From SPDF01 sp963699825 (lineage in GTDB: Bacteria; Gemmatimonadota; Gemmatimonadetes; Gemmatimonadales; GWC2-71-9): a stretch of 64,000 nucleotides of DNA. Every line of letters starts with the position of its first letter. Within the stretch, counting starts at the first letter, position 1. The notes beneath the pieces are model-generated. The model saw nothing but the letters and a program-made list of their open reading frames with translations. It searched no databases and had not been told where the DNA came from. Of the stretch, positions 27,403-37,362 are shown one piece after another. Where the stretch lies: positions 62,001-126,000 of the forward strand of contig CAVOVI010000009.1 in NCBI GenBank assembly GCA_963699825.1, in the 5' to 3' direction. The position numbers were made by a program, and so were the translations under genes.

Positions 27403-28380
27403 TCAGTCGGTGAAGTACCAGAACCGCGGCTCCGTCTTGAGATCCTCCTTCAGGCGGAAGACCTGCTTGTTCTCGAGCACCCAGCGGATCTCCGAATCGG
27501 GATCCAGCAGGTTGCCAAATACACGGGCCCCGGTGGGACAAGCTTCGACACACGCCGGGAGCCGACCCTGCCGCGTACGATGAATGCAGAAAGTGCACTT
27601 CTCGACCACCCCCTTCTTGCGGGCGCGGTTGCCGAGGTAGTGCTGGTTGGGATTGACCTCCGAAGCCGGCACGTCGGGGGCGCTCCAGTTGAAGCGGCGC
27701 GCCCAGTAGGGGCATGCCGCCATGCAATAGCGGCACCCGATGCACCAGTCGTAGTCGATCACCACGATGCCGTCCGGCTCCTGCCAGGTGGCGCCGACGG
27801 GGCAGACGCTGGTACATGGGGGGTTAGCGCACTGGAAGCACTGCGTCCCGAGGTAGAAGTGGCCCTCGGCCGGCACCTCGTGCTGGAAGGTGGCGTCGCC
27901 GAGATCGAGGTTGACCTCGCCCTCCGACATCTCGAAGATCCGGATGTACTGTGTGTCCGCCTCGCGATCGAGGTTGTTCTCGTTGATGCACGCTTCAATG
28001 CAATTCCGGAACCCCTGGCACTTGGAAATGTTGAAGGCATAGCCAAAGACGACTCCGGGCTGGGCGCCGGTGGATTGGATGGTGACTTCCTCGTCGCGCT
28101 TGAGGCGCGCCAGTTCCTCGAGTCGGGTGATGGTCTCCGTCCGCTCGGCATCGGTCATGAACCGGTAGTTGCCCTTGATGTACTCCCGCCACGCGAGCAC
28201 CCGGACTTCGCGCTCCTCCGGCGTCTCCCCATTCAAGGGAACGCAGGCGCCCAGCGCCTGGACACCGGCCACTGCCCCTGCCACGAGCATGCCCAGGGCA
28301 TTCCTCCGGTCAACCGGCTTCTGGAGCAGGCCGCCGTCGCTGCTGCGCTCCGGCAGGTCGCCCGCCTGGTCGTCAGTCAT
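27403..28380 (-). CDS. NrfC/DmsB-like four-cluster ferredoxin subunit
   Basis: A 325-residue periplasmic iron-sulfur protein. The N terminus holds a Tat-like signal (DRRNALGMLVAGAVAGVQAL) that ends in GAC, a possible lipid-attachment cysteine. Cluster motifs follow in order: CQGFRNCIEACINENN, CFQCANPPCTSVCPVGA, CIGCRYCMAACPYWARRF and CTFCIHRTRQGRLPACVEAC, enough for four clusters. Such subunits pass electrons between a NrfD-type membrane protein and a molybdenum or haem partner. Its ATG overlaps the stop of the tetrahaem gene as ATGA. Confidence 0.92.
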   Translation of the reverse strand: MTDDQAGDLPERSSDGGLLQKPVDRRNALGMLVAGAVAGVQALGACVPLNGETPEEREVRVLAWREYIKGNYRFMTDAERTETITRLEELARLKRDEEVTIQSTGAQPGVVFGYAFNISKCQGFRNCIEACINENNLDREADTQYIRIFEMSEGEVNLDLGDATFQHEVPAEGHFYLGTQCFQCANPPCTSVCPVGATWQEPDGIVVIDYDWCIGCRYCMAACPYWARRFNWSAPDVPASEVNPNQHYLGNRARKKGVVEKCTFCIHRTRQGRLPACVEACPTGARVFGNLLDPDSEIRWVLENKQVFRLKEDLKTEPRFWYFTD

Positions 28381-29105
28381 GGGTCATCTCGGTGAGTCCT
28401 TTCGAGGACCGGGGCACGGAAGGGTATCCGCGGTTCGACTCCCGGATGGTGCGGATCATGGCAATCGGCGCAGGCCATGACGACGCGGCGTCCCTGCCAG
28501 CCATCGAGCCGCTTCCCGTGCCCGCCGCCGGCCCAAGCCTCGGCCTGCTGGAAGTGGCACTGTGCGCACAGGCGGTAGCTCTGGTCCAGCGGTGCACGCT
28601 TGCCTTCCAGCAACACCAGCAGGGAGGCGTCTTCAGGTGCGTGGCAGGTGGCGCACACGCCGCCGCTCGTGTCAGGGTGCACCGGCTGGATGTCGTTGTG
28701 CACATCAGGCTCGCGCTGCGCGGCCATCGTCACCCTAGCGCCGGCGTGGCACGACGTACACGGATATTGCGTGAGGGCGGGTGACTGGATGCGAAGCACA
28801 AGCGACCGGGTAATGGTGCCGAAGCGGCGCGCGTGGCCTGCTTCAGGGCTGGCGCTGCGCCGCGCAACTTCAAACGGCTGCTCCCCGGGCCCGGTGAATC
28901 CGACCACGGGGTCTGTCACGACGGTGGCCAGCGCGCCCGGCTCCAGGGCCGCGTTGCGCGCCAACGTGGCGGAATCGAGTACCACCGCTTCCGCTCCAGG
29001 GGGGAGGTGGTCACTGGGCTCCTGACGCTCCCCTTCCCGGCAACCGCTGGTGAGCAGACACCGCGGCAAGGGACGCCAACGCCATACCCGACTGGTGCGC
29101 CTCAT
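28377..29105 (-). CDS. tetrahaem c-type cytochrome, probable lipoprotein
   Basis: A 242-residue protein starting at ATG 29105. The signal is short and basic (MRRTSRVWRWRPLPRCLLTS) before GC, a possible lipobox. A neighbouring frame reads MALASLAAV over the same bases, so a base may be missing in the signal region. Haem sites are CTSCH, CATCH, CAQCH and CADCH, in the C-terminal half. It overlaps the genes on both sides by four bases. It probably carries electrons between the pentahaem and iron-sulfur subunits of the NapA-like complex. Confidence 0.82.
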   Translation of the reverse strand: MRRTSRVWRWRPLPRCLLTSGCREGERQEPSDHLPPGAEAVVLDSATLARNAALEPGALATVVTDPVVGFTGPGEQPFEVARRSASPEAGHARRFGTITRSLVLRIQSPALTQYPCTSCHAGARVTMAAQREPDVHNDIQPVHPDTSGGVCATCHAPEDASLLVLLEGKRAPLDQSYRLCAQCHFQQAEAWAGGGHGKRLDGWQGRRVVMACADCHDPHHPGVEPRIPFRAPVLERTHRDDP

Positions 29106-29920
29106 GGTACCGCCCCTGCGCTGGCCACCAATTCGGGGTCGGGACGGACGAACAGGCTGGCCTCCGGCTCGAGCGCCGCATGGCACTGCCGACAATTGGC
29201 ACGCTCAGGGTGAGTCGTGCGGATGACCGCGACCGCCGCGGGGCCTCCATGGCAGGTCAGGCAGTTTCCTCGAAACTGGAGCTCGTGAGGGATCGGCGGT
29301 GGGAGTCGTCCCTTGGTCACGCCCGGGAGGGACGGCCAGACGGACGTGGCCCATGTTGCCGAGGCCTCCGGCAGCGGCCGCCCGCCCGCCGGCCCGTGGC
29401 ACAGCGGGCATCGGGCATTGGGATCGGCGGCCGCCGAGGCGGTGCCCATGACTGCGTCATCCCCGACATGACACTGCAGGCACATGCCCATTTCGGGATG
29501 CGGCGTCACGGGCACGTAGGCCGCGAACCGGAGGGAGTAGCCGCCACGCGTGTGGCAGGAATTGCAGATCTCGACCCGGAACTCGGCGGCGCTGAGGGCG
29601 TGCGGAATGCGCGGAGGAGCCCCCGGATAGGCGCGCAGATATCGATAGGTGGCCCAGTTCCGCGGATGCGCCGTGCGGTCCCGCGGAACGGCCGGCGCGA
29701 TGGCGAGCATGGCTGGCGTGGTACGAAAGACCTCCGCCTCGGCAGGGATCGGCGTACTCATCGGTTCGATCAGGGCGACGCGCCCAATGGGCGGCACATC
29801 TGGACTGGGCTCCGGCATCCGCCGGATTGCGATGACGGCCGCCGTGGTTGCGGTTGCAGCCGAGGCGAGTAGGAAGAGCGAGAATGCCACTGCCGCGGGC
29901 CGCGGACCGGGGTTCTTCAC
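29102..29920 (-). CDS. pentahaem cytochrome c, NapB-like
   Basis: A 272-residue exported protein starting at GTG 29920, overlapping the NapA-like stop as GTGA. One N-terminal hydrophobic helix (AAVAFSLFLLASAATATTAA) serves as signal or anchor. The stretch AYPGAPPRIPHALSAAEFRV before CNSCH resembles the PPxIPH...CLxCH start of the haem domain of NapB, the electron donor of periplasmic nitrate reductase. NapB has two haems, whereas this protein has five: CNSCH, CLQCH, CPLCH, CLTCH and CRQCH. Confidence 0.82.
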   Translation of the reverse strand: MKNPGPRPAAVAFSLFLLASAATATTAAVIAIRRMPEPSPDVPPIGRVALIEPMSTPIPAEAEVFRTTPAMLAIAPAVPRDRTAHPRNWATYRYLRAYPGAPPRIPHALSAAEFRVEICNSCHTRGGYSLRFAAYVPVTPHPEMGMCLQCHVGDDAVMGTASAAADPNARCPLCHGPAGGRPLPEASATWATSVWPSLPGVTKGRLPPPIPHELQFRGNCLTCHGGPAAVAVIRTTHPERANCRQCHAALEPEASLFVRPDPELVASAGAVP

Positions 29921-32256
29921 GAGGCGCTCCGCGCTGACAGCCGCTCGATCCGTACTGCACACTTGCTGCCGTCCGGCTGTCCCGAGATCGGGCAGTACGC
30001 GTCGAGCATCAACCGGTTGACGGGTTCTCCCTCGTCAAACACGGGAGCGAAGAGCAGACCGCGAGGAGGTTGGGAGCGGTAGTCGATGCGGGCCTCGATC
30101 TCGAGCGCACCGCGCCGACTGACCAGGCGCACCCGCTCCCGATTGCGAATGCCGAGCGCCTGTGCGTCCTCTCGATTCACTTCCACGTACCCATGCGGCA
30201 GAGCGCGGTGCAGTGTCGGAATCCGCTGGGTCATCGCACCTGCCGCCCCACTGCTCCAGCACCGCCCCGGTCGTCAGCCAGAAGGGGTAGGTCGTGTCGG
30301 GCACCTCGGCGGCAGGCGCCTCGGGTCGAAGCCAGATCCACGCGCGATGATCGTCGTGACCGTAAAAGTCAACGTCGCCGAGTGCCGCATCGGCGGAAGG
30401 ATCATCGGTGGTACTGTACCGCCAGCGGGTCTCATGCCCATCGGCATAGGGCCACTGACTTCCAGCCTGCGCACGCAACTCGGCCAATGGCGGAAGGGCA
30501 CTGGCCGACCCTGCATGAAAGCGACTGTACTCGTCCCAGATCTGTTCCAGATCGTTGCTTGGCTGATAGGGAAACAGCTCCGCAAGATCCAGGCGTCGGG
30601 CGACCTCGATCATCTGCCAGGCGTCGCTGGTTGCATCGCCAGGTGGCACCACCATCTGGCTGAAATACTGGGCCCGCCGCTCCACATTGATGAAGACACC
30701 CTCCCGCTCGAACCACATTGCCGCGGGAAGCACGACGTCGGCGATGTCCGTCGTCGGGGTCGGATAGGCTTCCGAGACCACCACGAAGCTCCCGGCACGG
30801 GCCGCCGCTCGGCGATACCGGTCCAGGTTCGGGAGGCTCATCATCGGATTGGTGGCCTGAATCCAGAGGAACCGGATGTCACCTCGCTCCAACTGCCGGA
30901 ACATGGAGAGGAGCGGGGCGCTCGGCACGGGATCAATACGCTCGAGTGGCACTCCCCAAATCTCGGCGGCACGGCCGCGGTCCCCCTCGTCGTCCACGCG
31001 TCCGCGCGGCAACGTGCCCGTCAGCGTACCGGCGTCATGCGGCGCGCTCCCGTTGCTGGGCTGGCCGGTGATGGCGAAGGCACTGTTCCCCGGCGTCGCG
31101 ATCTTGCCCACAAGGAGGTGGATGTTGTAGAGCGCGTTGTTGGTCCAGGTGCCACGCACGTCCTGATTGACACTCCGTCCCCAAACCGACATCACGCGCC
31201 GCATCGGATCGCCATAGAGTGAGGCAAGCCAGCGGATCTTGGCCGCCGAGAGACCTGAGACCGCCTGCGCCCGCTCCGGCGTGTAGTCGGCAAGGAACGC
31301 CACATACTCGGACCAGGTCGCGTTGATCGGGGAGTCCGGAATCAGGCTGCCCGCAGCGTCGCCATTGCCGAGATCGGTCTTGCCGCGCTTGAAGGCGACG
31401 TGCTGAGTCGAGGAACTCCCGGTTCGCCCAGTCCCGCTCCACAATTTCCTGGCAGACGGCGTTGGCAACGGACAGCGACGCGTGGGGGGCACAGAGGAGA
31501 GTTTGGTCGGCGGCGTACTCAGTACGAGCGGTTCGGGTGGAGAGGGCAACGATCCGCACGGCCGGATTGGCGCGTCTGCGAGCCAGCATCCGGGAGAAGA
31601 GGACCGGGTCGGTCTCCGCCAGGTTGATGTCCCAGAGCACGAAGGTGTCGGCGTGATCGATGTCTTCGTAGCAGCCAATCGCGCCGTCGGCGCCGAAGGT
31701 GCTCCGCAGCCCCGCACTCACGCTGCCCGCGTAGAGCCGGGCACTGGTATCCAGGTTGTTGGTGCCGAGTCCACCCTTGAACAGCTTGGACGCGATGTAG
31801 GCGTCCCCGATCGTCCACTGGGCGGAGCCGTACAGCGCCACGCTGTCCTTGCCGTGCCGCCCCATCGTCTCCCTGATCTGTCGCGCCACCAGATCGTAGG
31901 CCTCGTGGATCGGTACGGGCACCAACTTCCCATCGCGTCGGACCATCGCCTGGCGGATCCGGTCGCGCCCGTAGAGGGCCTGAACGGAGTTGTAGCCCTT
32001 GACGCACGCCAGCTCCGCCGCTCACCGGTGAGTCAGGATCTCCCTTGACGGCCACCGCTCGGCCGCCCTCAATCCCGACGAGCAGTCCGCATCCGACACC
32101 GCACAACCGACAGGGCGTCCGCCGCCATGCCGGCGCGCTGGCCGGGAGAGGGACGCCGCTCACCGCGGCGAAGGCGGACCCGGAACCGGAGGCGACCGAA
32201 GCGGCGGAAGCGATGCCCACTCCCTTGAGGAACGTCCTTCGATCGAGTCGTGTCAT
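29917..32256 (-). CDS. NapA-like molybdopterin oxidoreductase lacking the Mo-ligand cysteine (three frameshifts)
   Basis: About 780 residues once three frame changes (near 32020, 31410 and 30245) are corrected. A Tat signal (RRTFLKGVGIASAASVASG) leads to the 4Fe-4S motif CRLCGVGCGLLVG...LACVKGYN. The NapA-type C terminus AYCPISGQPDGSKCAV is present. In characterised NapA the molybdenum is held by the cysteine of an ARxCMAS motif. Here the aligned segment is SARLYAGSVSAG, with tyrosine (TAC codon at 31731-31733). Whether the enzyme reduces nitrate is therefore uncertain. It heads a minus-strand cluster with NapB-like, tetrahaem, NrfC-like and NrfD-like genes. Confidence 0.85.
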
Positions 32257-32670
32257 GAAGATCCGCGTCGGAGCAGGAGGGCGGCAGCAGCGGTTCTTCC
32301 GGGCCGAGCCCGGAGGCGGATCAAGGGAGAAGGGAGAGTATGGCCGAATAACCGCAGCACCGATCCTCCGAAGGCATTGCCCTCACGGGTGAGCGCGGAC
32401 TCGTGAATTTCCAGGACTGAAGCGGGCGTGAAACGCGAGTGTCGACTTCTTTGGTCAACATTGCACGTGTCGAGTAAAGGCATCCACAACATTGTATGAA
32501 GGCCGCTTCATCCGGCCATCATTGCGGCAACCGGGATGGAAGCTGCCCCCGAGCTACCCGTCCACCGCATCGCTCGGACGATACGGAACCGGTCCGCGGT
32601 TTCGCGATGCCGATCAGTCAAACCACCAGACCTACCTTGGGCGCGCCGTCACCCACCCCAAGGAGGTCCC
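32257..32670. other. divergent intergenic region
   Basis: Spacer of 414 bases between the NapA-like gene (minus) and a lipoprotein gene (plus), so it should hold two promoters. It is less GC-rich around 32400-32500 (for example TTGGTCAACATTGCACG). A perfect AGGAGG lies just before ATG 32671. I see no convincing coding frame, tRNA or known operator in it. Confidence 0.5.
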
Positions 32671-33963
32671 ATGAACGCCAGGCTCAGGCTGGCAGCCGTC
32701 GGGCTGCTGGCAGCGGCGCTCGGTTGCGCCGACCGCGAACCATCCGCCCCGGGAGACAGCCTCGGGGCCGTCGCCGGCCCCGACGCCATCGCCCCCGCAC
32801 CAAACGCATCTCCAGAGGCCCAGCGCATGGAGCGCCAGGCCAGGCGCCTGGCGGTTGCCCTCGGCGACCCTGCCCTCCGCCAATACCTCCACAGCCAACT
32901 CCGGGAATCCCCGATCATCGAGCAGAAGCTGCAGTTTCAGCGGCTCCTGGCCCGGGATGATCATCGAATCGCCGCCGCAATGGCGAGGGCCGATGCCCAA
33001 CCCGAGACGGCCGTGATGCAGGACGCCACCGCGGGTATTGCGTCGGAACTCTACTTTCCGGTGCCCGGCCACCTGGAGCGATGGGACGGGGGGCCCGACC
33101 TCCTGGTCGCGACCGCCCTCCGCGACGGGGATGTGCCCGTGGCATTCAACACTCTGGGCGAGCGCATCCTGCTCGATCCCCGGACACCGCCCGCCACGCC
33201 GGTGCTGGCCCTCGTCCCGCAGGAGACCGACTTCGACCGGCCCGCGGGACCCCAGGGTGCCATCTGCGGAGTGGATGACTGCGGCGGAGACGGGAATGGA
33301 CAGGGAGGGGGAGGAAGCAGCGGGGGTGGCAGCGGGGGGCTTCCCGGTAGCCCGCCGAGCCAGTCGCTCTACCTCACCCGGGCCCAATTCGTGGACACGT
33401 TTGAAAGCTGGTTGAAAGGGAAGCCCGAGTTTGAGCTGCACGTGCTGGGGCCGGCCAGCCCCGGCGACACCACCACCTATATCTCATTCCAGTGCGTCGG
33501 CGAGCACGCCCCGTACGGCTACTACTGGGATATGAACTCAACCAATTGGAGCGGGACAGCCAAGGTGTTTACCCAGGCCCAGATGGACGCCATCGACCAG
33601 GCCTTCCCCGGACAGTCATACATGATCCTCGCGCTGGAAGACGACGACACCGCCTGCGAGATCAAGACGGGGCAGGACCGCTTCGGGGATGCCCTGACGG
33701 CGCTCAAGAACGCCTACAATTCGTACACCGGCCTCAAGGACGTGAAGATCATCACTGTCAATGGAACCACGCGGGTCATCACGGCGGCCAAGAACGGCGC
33801 CAAACTGATCACCGCGCTGGCCAATCTCATCAAGAGCAACGACGACCTCATCGGCATCGCCATGGCCGACTCGGTCGTTGGTCGGTCCAGCTCGATCGGG
33901 AACTGGGCCGTGATGGAGGGACATTCGAAGGTCAACGGCTGGTTGAATCTCGTGATGCAGTAA
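32671..33963 (+). CDS. large secreted lipoprotein of unknown function
   Basis: A 430-residue protein behind AGGAGG. The signal ends in LLAAALGC, placing the lipid-attachment cysteine at residue 19. An N-terminal helical region (EAQRMERQARRLAVALGDPA) is followed by a domain with HLERWDGGPDLLVATALRDG and a low-complexity Gly/Ser linker (about 205-230). A C-terminal domain follows, whose QCVGEHAPYGYYWDMNSTNW and SWLKGKPEFELHVLG segments I cannot assign. Two cysteine pairs flank the linker. Codon use looks like the neighbours. Followed closely by a small beta-barrel gene. Confidence 0.75.
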   Translation: MNARLRLAAVGLLAAALGCADREPSAPGDSLGAVAGPDAIAPAPNASPEAQRMERQARRLAVALGDPALRQYLHSQLRESPIIEQKLQFQRLLARDDHRIAAAMARADAQPETAVMQDATAGIASELYFPVPGHLERWDGGPDLLVATALRDGDVPVAFNTLGERILLDPRTPPATPVLALVPQETDFDRPAGPQGAICGVDDCGGDGNGQGGGGSSGGGSGGLPGSPPSQSLYLTRAQFVDTFESWLKGKPEFELHVLGPASPGDTTTYISFQCVGEHAPYGYYWDMNSTNWSGTAKVFTQAQMDAIDQAFPGQSYMILALEDDDTACEIKTGQDRFGDALTALKNAYNSYTGLKDVKIITVNGTTRVITAAKNGAKLITALANLIKSNDDLIGIAMADSVVGRSSSIGNWAVMEGHSKVNGWLNLVMQ

Positions 33964-33971
33964 CCACTGAT

Positions 33972-33995
33972 GGCGGGGGAGGAGCCTCCCCCGCC
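33972..33995 (+). terminator. GC-rich hairpin after the lipoprotein gene
   Basis: GGCGGGGGAGG and CCTCCCCCGCC form an 11-bp perfect stem nine bases after the stop codon. No U tract follows, so it may attenuate rather than end transcription into the barrel gene. Confidence 0.45.
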
Positions 33996-34012
33996 CCACT
34001 CAAGGGGAGTGT

Positions 34013-34639
34013 ATGGCTCGGTACGCGGGATGGAAGTCGATGGTCGGCACGATGCTGGTTTGGCTGGCCGTCCCAAGCGCAAGCCTCGCCGCCCAGGGCG
34101 GTGCCTGGCACCTGACGGCGACTGCCACCCAGAGCTGGTTCAGCGGCGGGCTGGAGGACACCACCACGGCGGAGGCCGACTGGAGCCTCGCGCCGAAGGT
34201 GGCGTGGGGAGTTGCCGTCGATCGTTCGTTCGGCGCGGTCCGTCTCGGCCTCGGGCTCTCGTACCTCTCCTCAAACCTGCAGCTGGCCGGCGACGGCATC
34301 ACCATCACCGAGAGCACACTGGACATCGCCCAGTGGAGCGTCGCCGCCCTCGTAACGGTTCCGCTGGTGCGCCTCGGCGAGGCCGGCGCCGCCGTCAGCA
34401 TCGCCGGCGGTCCGGTCCTCGGTGTTTGGACCCTGACGGGCGAGGACACCCGAACCCGCGCCGGCGGGACGGCGATGGTTCAAGTCACCGCCCCCCTCGG
34501 CCAGGCGTGGCATCTCCTCGCCATCATCGGCGGATCGGTGTCGGGCTCACCGTTCAACCCGGCAGACCTGCCAGCCGAATTCGAAACCACCACCCTCTGG
34601 GGGAGCGGGGTGGGGCTCGGCGTCCAGTACGACTTCTAA
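34013..34639 (+). CDS. outer-membrane beta-barrel-like protein
   Basis: A 208-residue protein with a signal peptide (MVGTMLVWLAVPSASLAAQ). Alternating-strand sequence follows (AWHLTATATQSWFSGGLED, WGVAVDRSFGAVRLGLGLSY, SVAALVTVPLVRL, AMVQVTAPL, WHLLAIIGGSVSG), ending GVGLGVQYDF. A terminal strand closing on phenylalanine is the signal for BAM-mediated insertion. Start ATG 34013 follows AGGGGAG. It runs convergent to the metallopeptidase, whose corrected stop abuts this one. Confidence 0.75.
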   Translation: MARYAGWKSMVGTMLVWLAVPSASLAAQGGAWHLTATATQSWFSGGLEDTTTAEADWSLAPKVAWGVAVDRSFGAVRLGLGLSYLSSNLQLAGDGITITESTLDIAQWSVAALVTVPLVRLGEAGAAVSIAGGPVLGVWTLTGEDTRTRAGGTAMVQVTAPLGQAWHLLAIIGGSVSGSPFNPADLPAEFETTTLWGSGVGLGVQYDF

Positions 34640-37236
34640 CTATGACTTCGGGTCGAGCGCCTCGCTCACCACCAGCGACGAGGTGCTGGCGGTGGGCCCG
34701 GGTCTCGGCATCACCGGTCGGCACCGCCACCTGGGCCTGGATCTTCTTCAGGCTCGCCACGGCCGCCGACTTCGACACGTAATCGTAGTTCTTGGCCGTC
34801 GGGCCCTCGATCATCCCGGCCACCTGGTTGACGTACTCCAGCTGCAGGTTCTGCCGGAAGGTGTTGACGTTGCCTCGGGCATCGGCCGCGAAGATCGCGT
34901 CGGTCAGGTCCGACATCATCTGCGCCGCGGAGTACCTGTTGCCGTACAGCCGCGAGTCGGTCAACCGGGCCTGGGTCTGCGGGGCCAGCATGAACGACAG
35001 GACGGTCTTCTGCATGTTGAGCACGCGCGCGTGGATGACCGGCTCACCAGGCCCGCTGAAACCACGCCGCGGCTGCTGCAACTCTGCCAGAAGCTTGGGG
35101 GAGGCATCCCACGCATCCGGCGCGAAGAACTCCGTCCGGAGGAGGCGCATCGCCCGCTGCTGCTCGGCGAGAGGAACCGGCGTGAAGGGCAGGCCCGCAT
35201 CCGGCTGCCCGTCCACGCCACGGCTGACATAGACGCCACCGATATATCGCGACGTCACCACCGCGGCATTCGCCTTCTCACCGGTCGTGCGGAGGTAGGC
35301 GACACGCAGGGTCGCGTAGTCCTGCCCTGGCTTCGGGTACCGCTGGTCCAGCCCCATGAGCAGGGAGTCGGACAGCGCCATCCGTCCTTCGGCCCAGGTG
35401 AGTGCATCGTTGCTGAGGTCGCCCACCATGACCCGCGGATCAATGCCTCGCCCCGGGGCGCGCATGTCGTCGGCATCGTTGCCGAAGGCCAGCTGCGGCT
35501 CGGTCGAGCGATCGAGCAGCGCCGTCATCCGCGCCGCTTCGGCGGTCGGATTCGAGAGCGCCGGGCGGTAGGCAAACTCGATGGCCCAGTCGTCGTACGG
35601 CCCAGTCTGGATGTCAAAGACCAGCGTCCGCTTCCCGCCCGGAGGCGGCACATTGACGGCCTGGTAGTCCATGACCGAGCCCGTCACACCCCGGGTCGCC
35701 ACCAGCGCGGAATCCTGCAGCTGCGCGGGGGAGAGCATCTGGCTCGCCTTCATGTTGTGATTGAGGCCGAGGGTGTGCCCCACCTCATGCAGGACCAGGC
35801 TGACGACCGCGTCATAGATGTAGGCCTCCATCTCGGCCTCGGTCGCGCCAAGCATCTCGAGCGCGGACGCCCCGAAGGCCATCTGCTGCTGCATGTAGGC
35901 CTGTGCCGCGCACACCTGCAGATCCGCGTCATCGGCCGGCAAGGCCAGCGGCTGGCCTGCGTACTCAAACAACTCGGCCTGCTGCATCCACCTGCCGACA
36001 ACGCTGAACTCAAGCATGACGTCCGCACCGAGGATCTGCCCCGTGCGTGGATTCACGAAACTTGGCCCGTACCCGCCGAAGGGAGGAGTCGGCGAAGCGG
36101 TCCACCGAAGCACATTGTAGCGGAGGTCGCCGGCGTCCCAGGTGGCGGTGTCCGGCTGCTCCTTGACGACGATGGCGTTCGTGAACCCCGCCGTCTCGAA
36201 GGCCTTGTTCCAGCGCAACGCCCCCTCCCGGATCGCGGGCCGCAGCTCGACCGGGGTGGTGTTCTCGATCCACCAGGTGATCGGCTCCACAGGGTCTGAC
36301 AGCGCCGCGTCGGGGTTCTTCTTGACGAGGTTCCACCGGTGCACCTGGTCCTTCCACGGCGTGACGCTCGTGGAGGTAAGGTCCGTGACCTCATTGGCGA
36401 AGTAGCCGACCCGGGGATCCGCATACCGGACCTGATAGTCGTTGTCCGGCATCTCGATGAAGGTGTGCTGGATCGTGAGGCTGACGTTGCGCGGATCGGT
36501 GATTTCCGGCCCCCCGCTGTTGGTGGGCGCCGGGTTGACGTACACGTACTGCACCACGACGTCCGTGTTCAGCGGATACGACTTCACGGACACGACGTGC
36601 GTCTTGTCCTTGTTCAGCGTGCCAAGGGTGAAGGTAGAGCCGGGCGAAGTGCCGGGCCGCGGGCTCGGCTTCACCTGCCGGAGGGTCTCGGTGAGGAAGA
36701 GTTCATCGGCCTTGATCAGGTACTCGCCGGTGGTGGTATCGGTCGCGGCGATCTCGATCGACGCGAGCATGCCGGGGCTGATGTTGGCGTCTGCCGCCCG
36801 GCTGAGGGGGCTCGCAGGATCGAAGTAGAACCGGGTGTTCTGGGTAATGAACTCGATCTTGTTGAAGTTCTTCCGGACCGCGAAGACCGTGTTCGGGCCG
36901 AACGCACCGCGGAAGCTGCCGGCGGGGAGTGCCCCCTCATCGGTGACCGACCAGTAAATGAACTCCTTCCCGATCTGGTCCTTCTTCACCGCCATCTGGA
37001 GCGCGCCGGTCGACGGTGTCCTGGTAGATCGTGAAGAGCCCCTCGATACTTCGTGGAACTCTTCGTCAGTTCCGCCATACTCTTGGTGGCGCCGGCTTGT
37101 CCCCGCCCGGCTTGGCGGTCTTGCCTTGGGCGTTTGCCGGGCTCGGGGAGGTCGCGGCCCCCTGGCCGGACGCGCAGGCGAGCGCGACGGCACTCAGGGA
37201 TGTGAGAACGACTCGGACGATTCCTCGGCCTGGCAT
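34640..37236 (-). CDS. large secreted zinc metallopeptidase, DUF5117/DUF4953 type (frameshifted at both ends)
   Basis: The main frame (about 37000 to 34700) holds the domains of this family: IGKEFIYWSVTDEGALPAG, a long beta region, then the zinc site HEVGHTLGLNH at 35757-35789 followed by the SVMDY Met-turn. A family C-terminal domain follows (YVNQVAGMIEG). The N terminus is in other frames: MPGRGIVRVVLTSLSAVALA then C, a lipoprotein-type signal from ATG 37236, then MAELTKSSTKY and LFTIYQDTVD. At the 3' end another change gives SSLVVSEALDPKS and a stop at 34640. Corrected length is about 865 residues. It should act outside the cytoplasm on unknown proteins. Confidence 0.82.
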
Positions 37237-37362
37237 GGCGGCTCCGATAGAGGAGTGGACGGAGAGGTGATGCTCGCAAATGGCGTTCGGGGGCTCCTGC
37301 GCGCAGGGCCCCCCGGCAATACTACAGCTATATAGCGAGACGGGAAGTGGAGGCGGGTGGTT

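Noticed and set aside
29102..32256. Calling the cluster a standard periplasmic nitrate reductase.
   Set aside because: The Mo-ligand cysteine is absent, the NapB-like protein has five haems, and NrfCD-type subunits replace NapC/NapGH.
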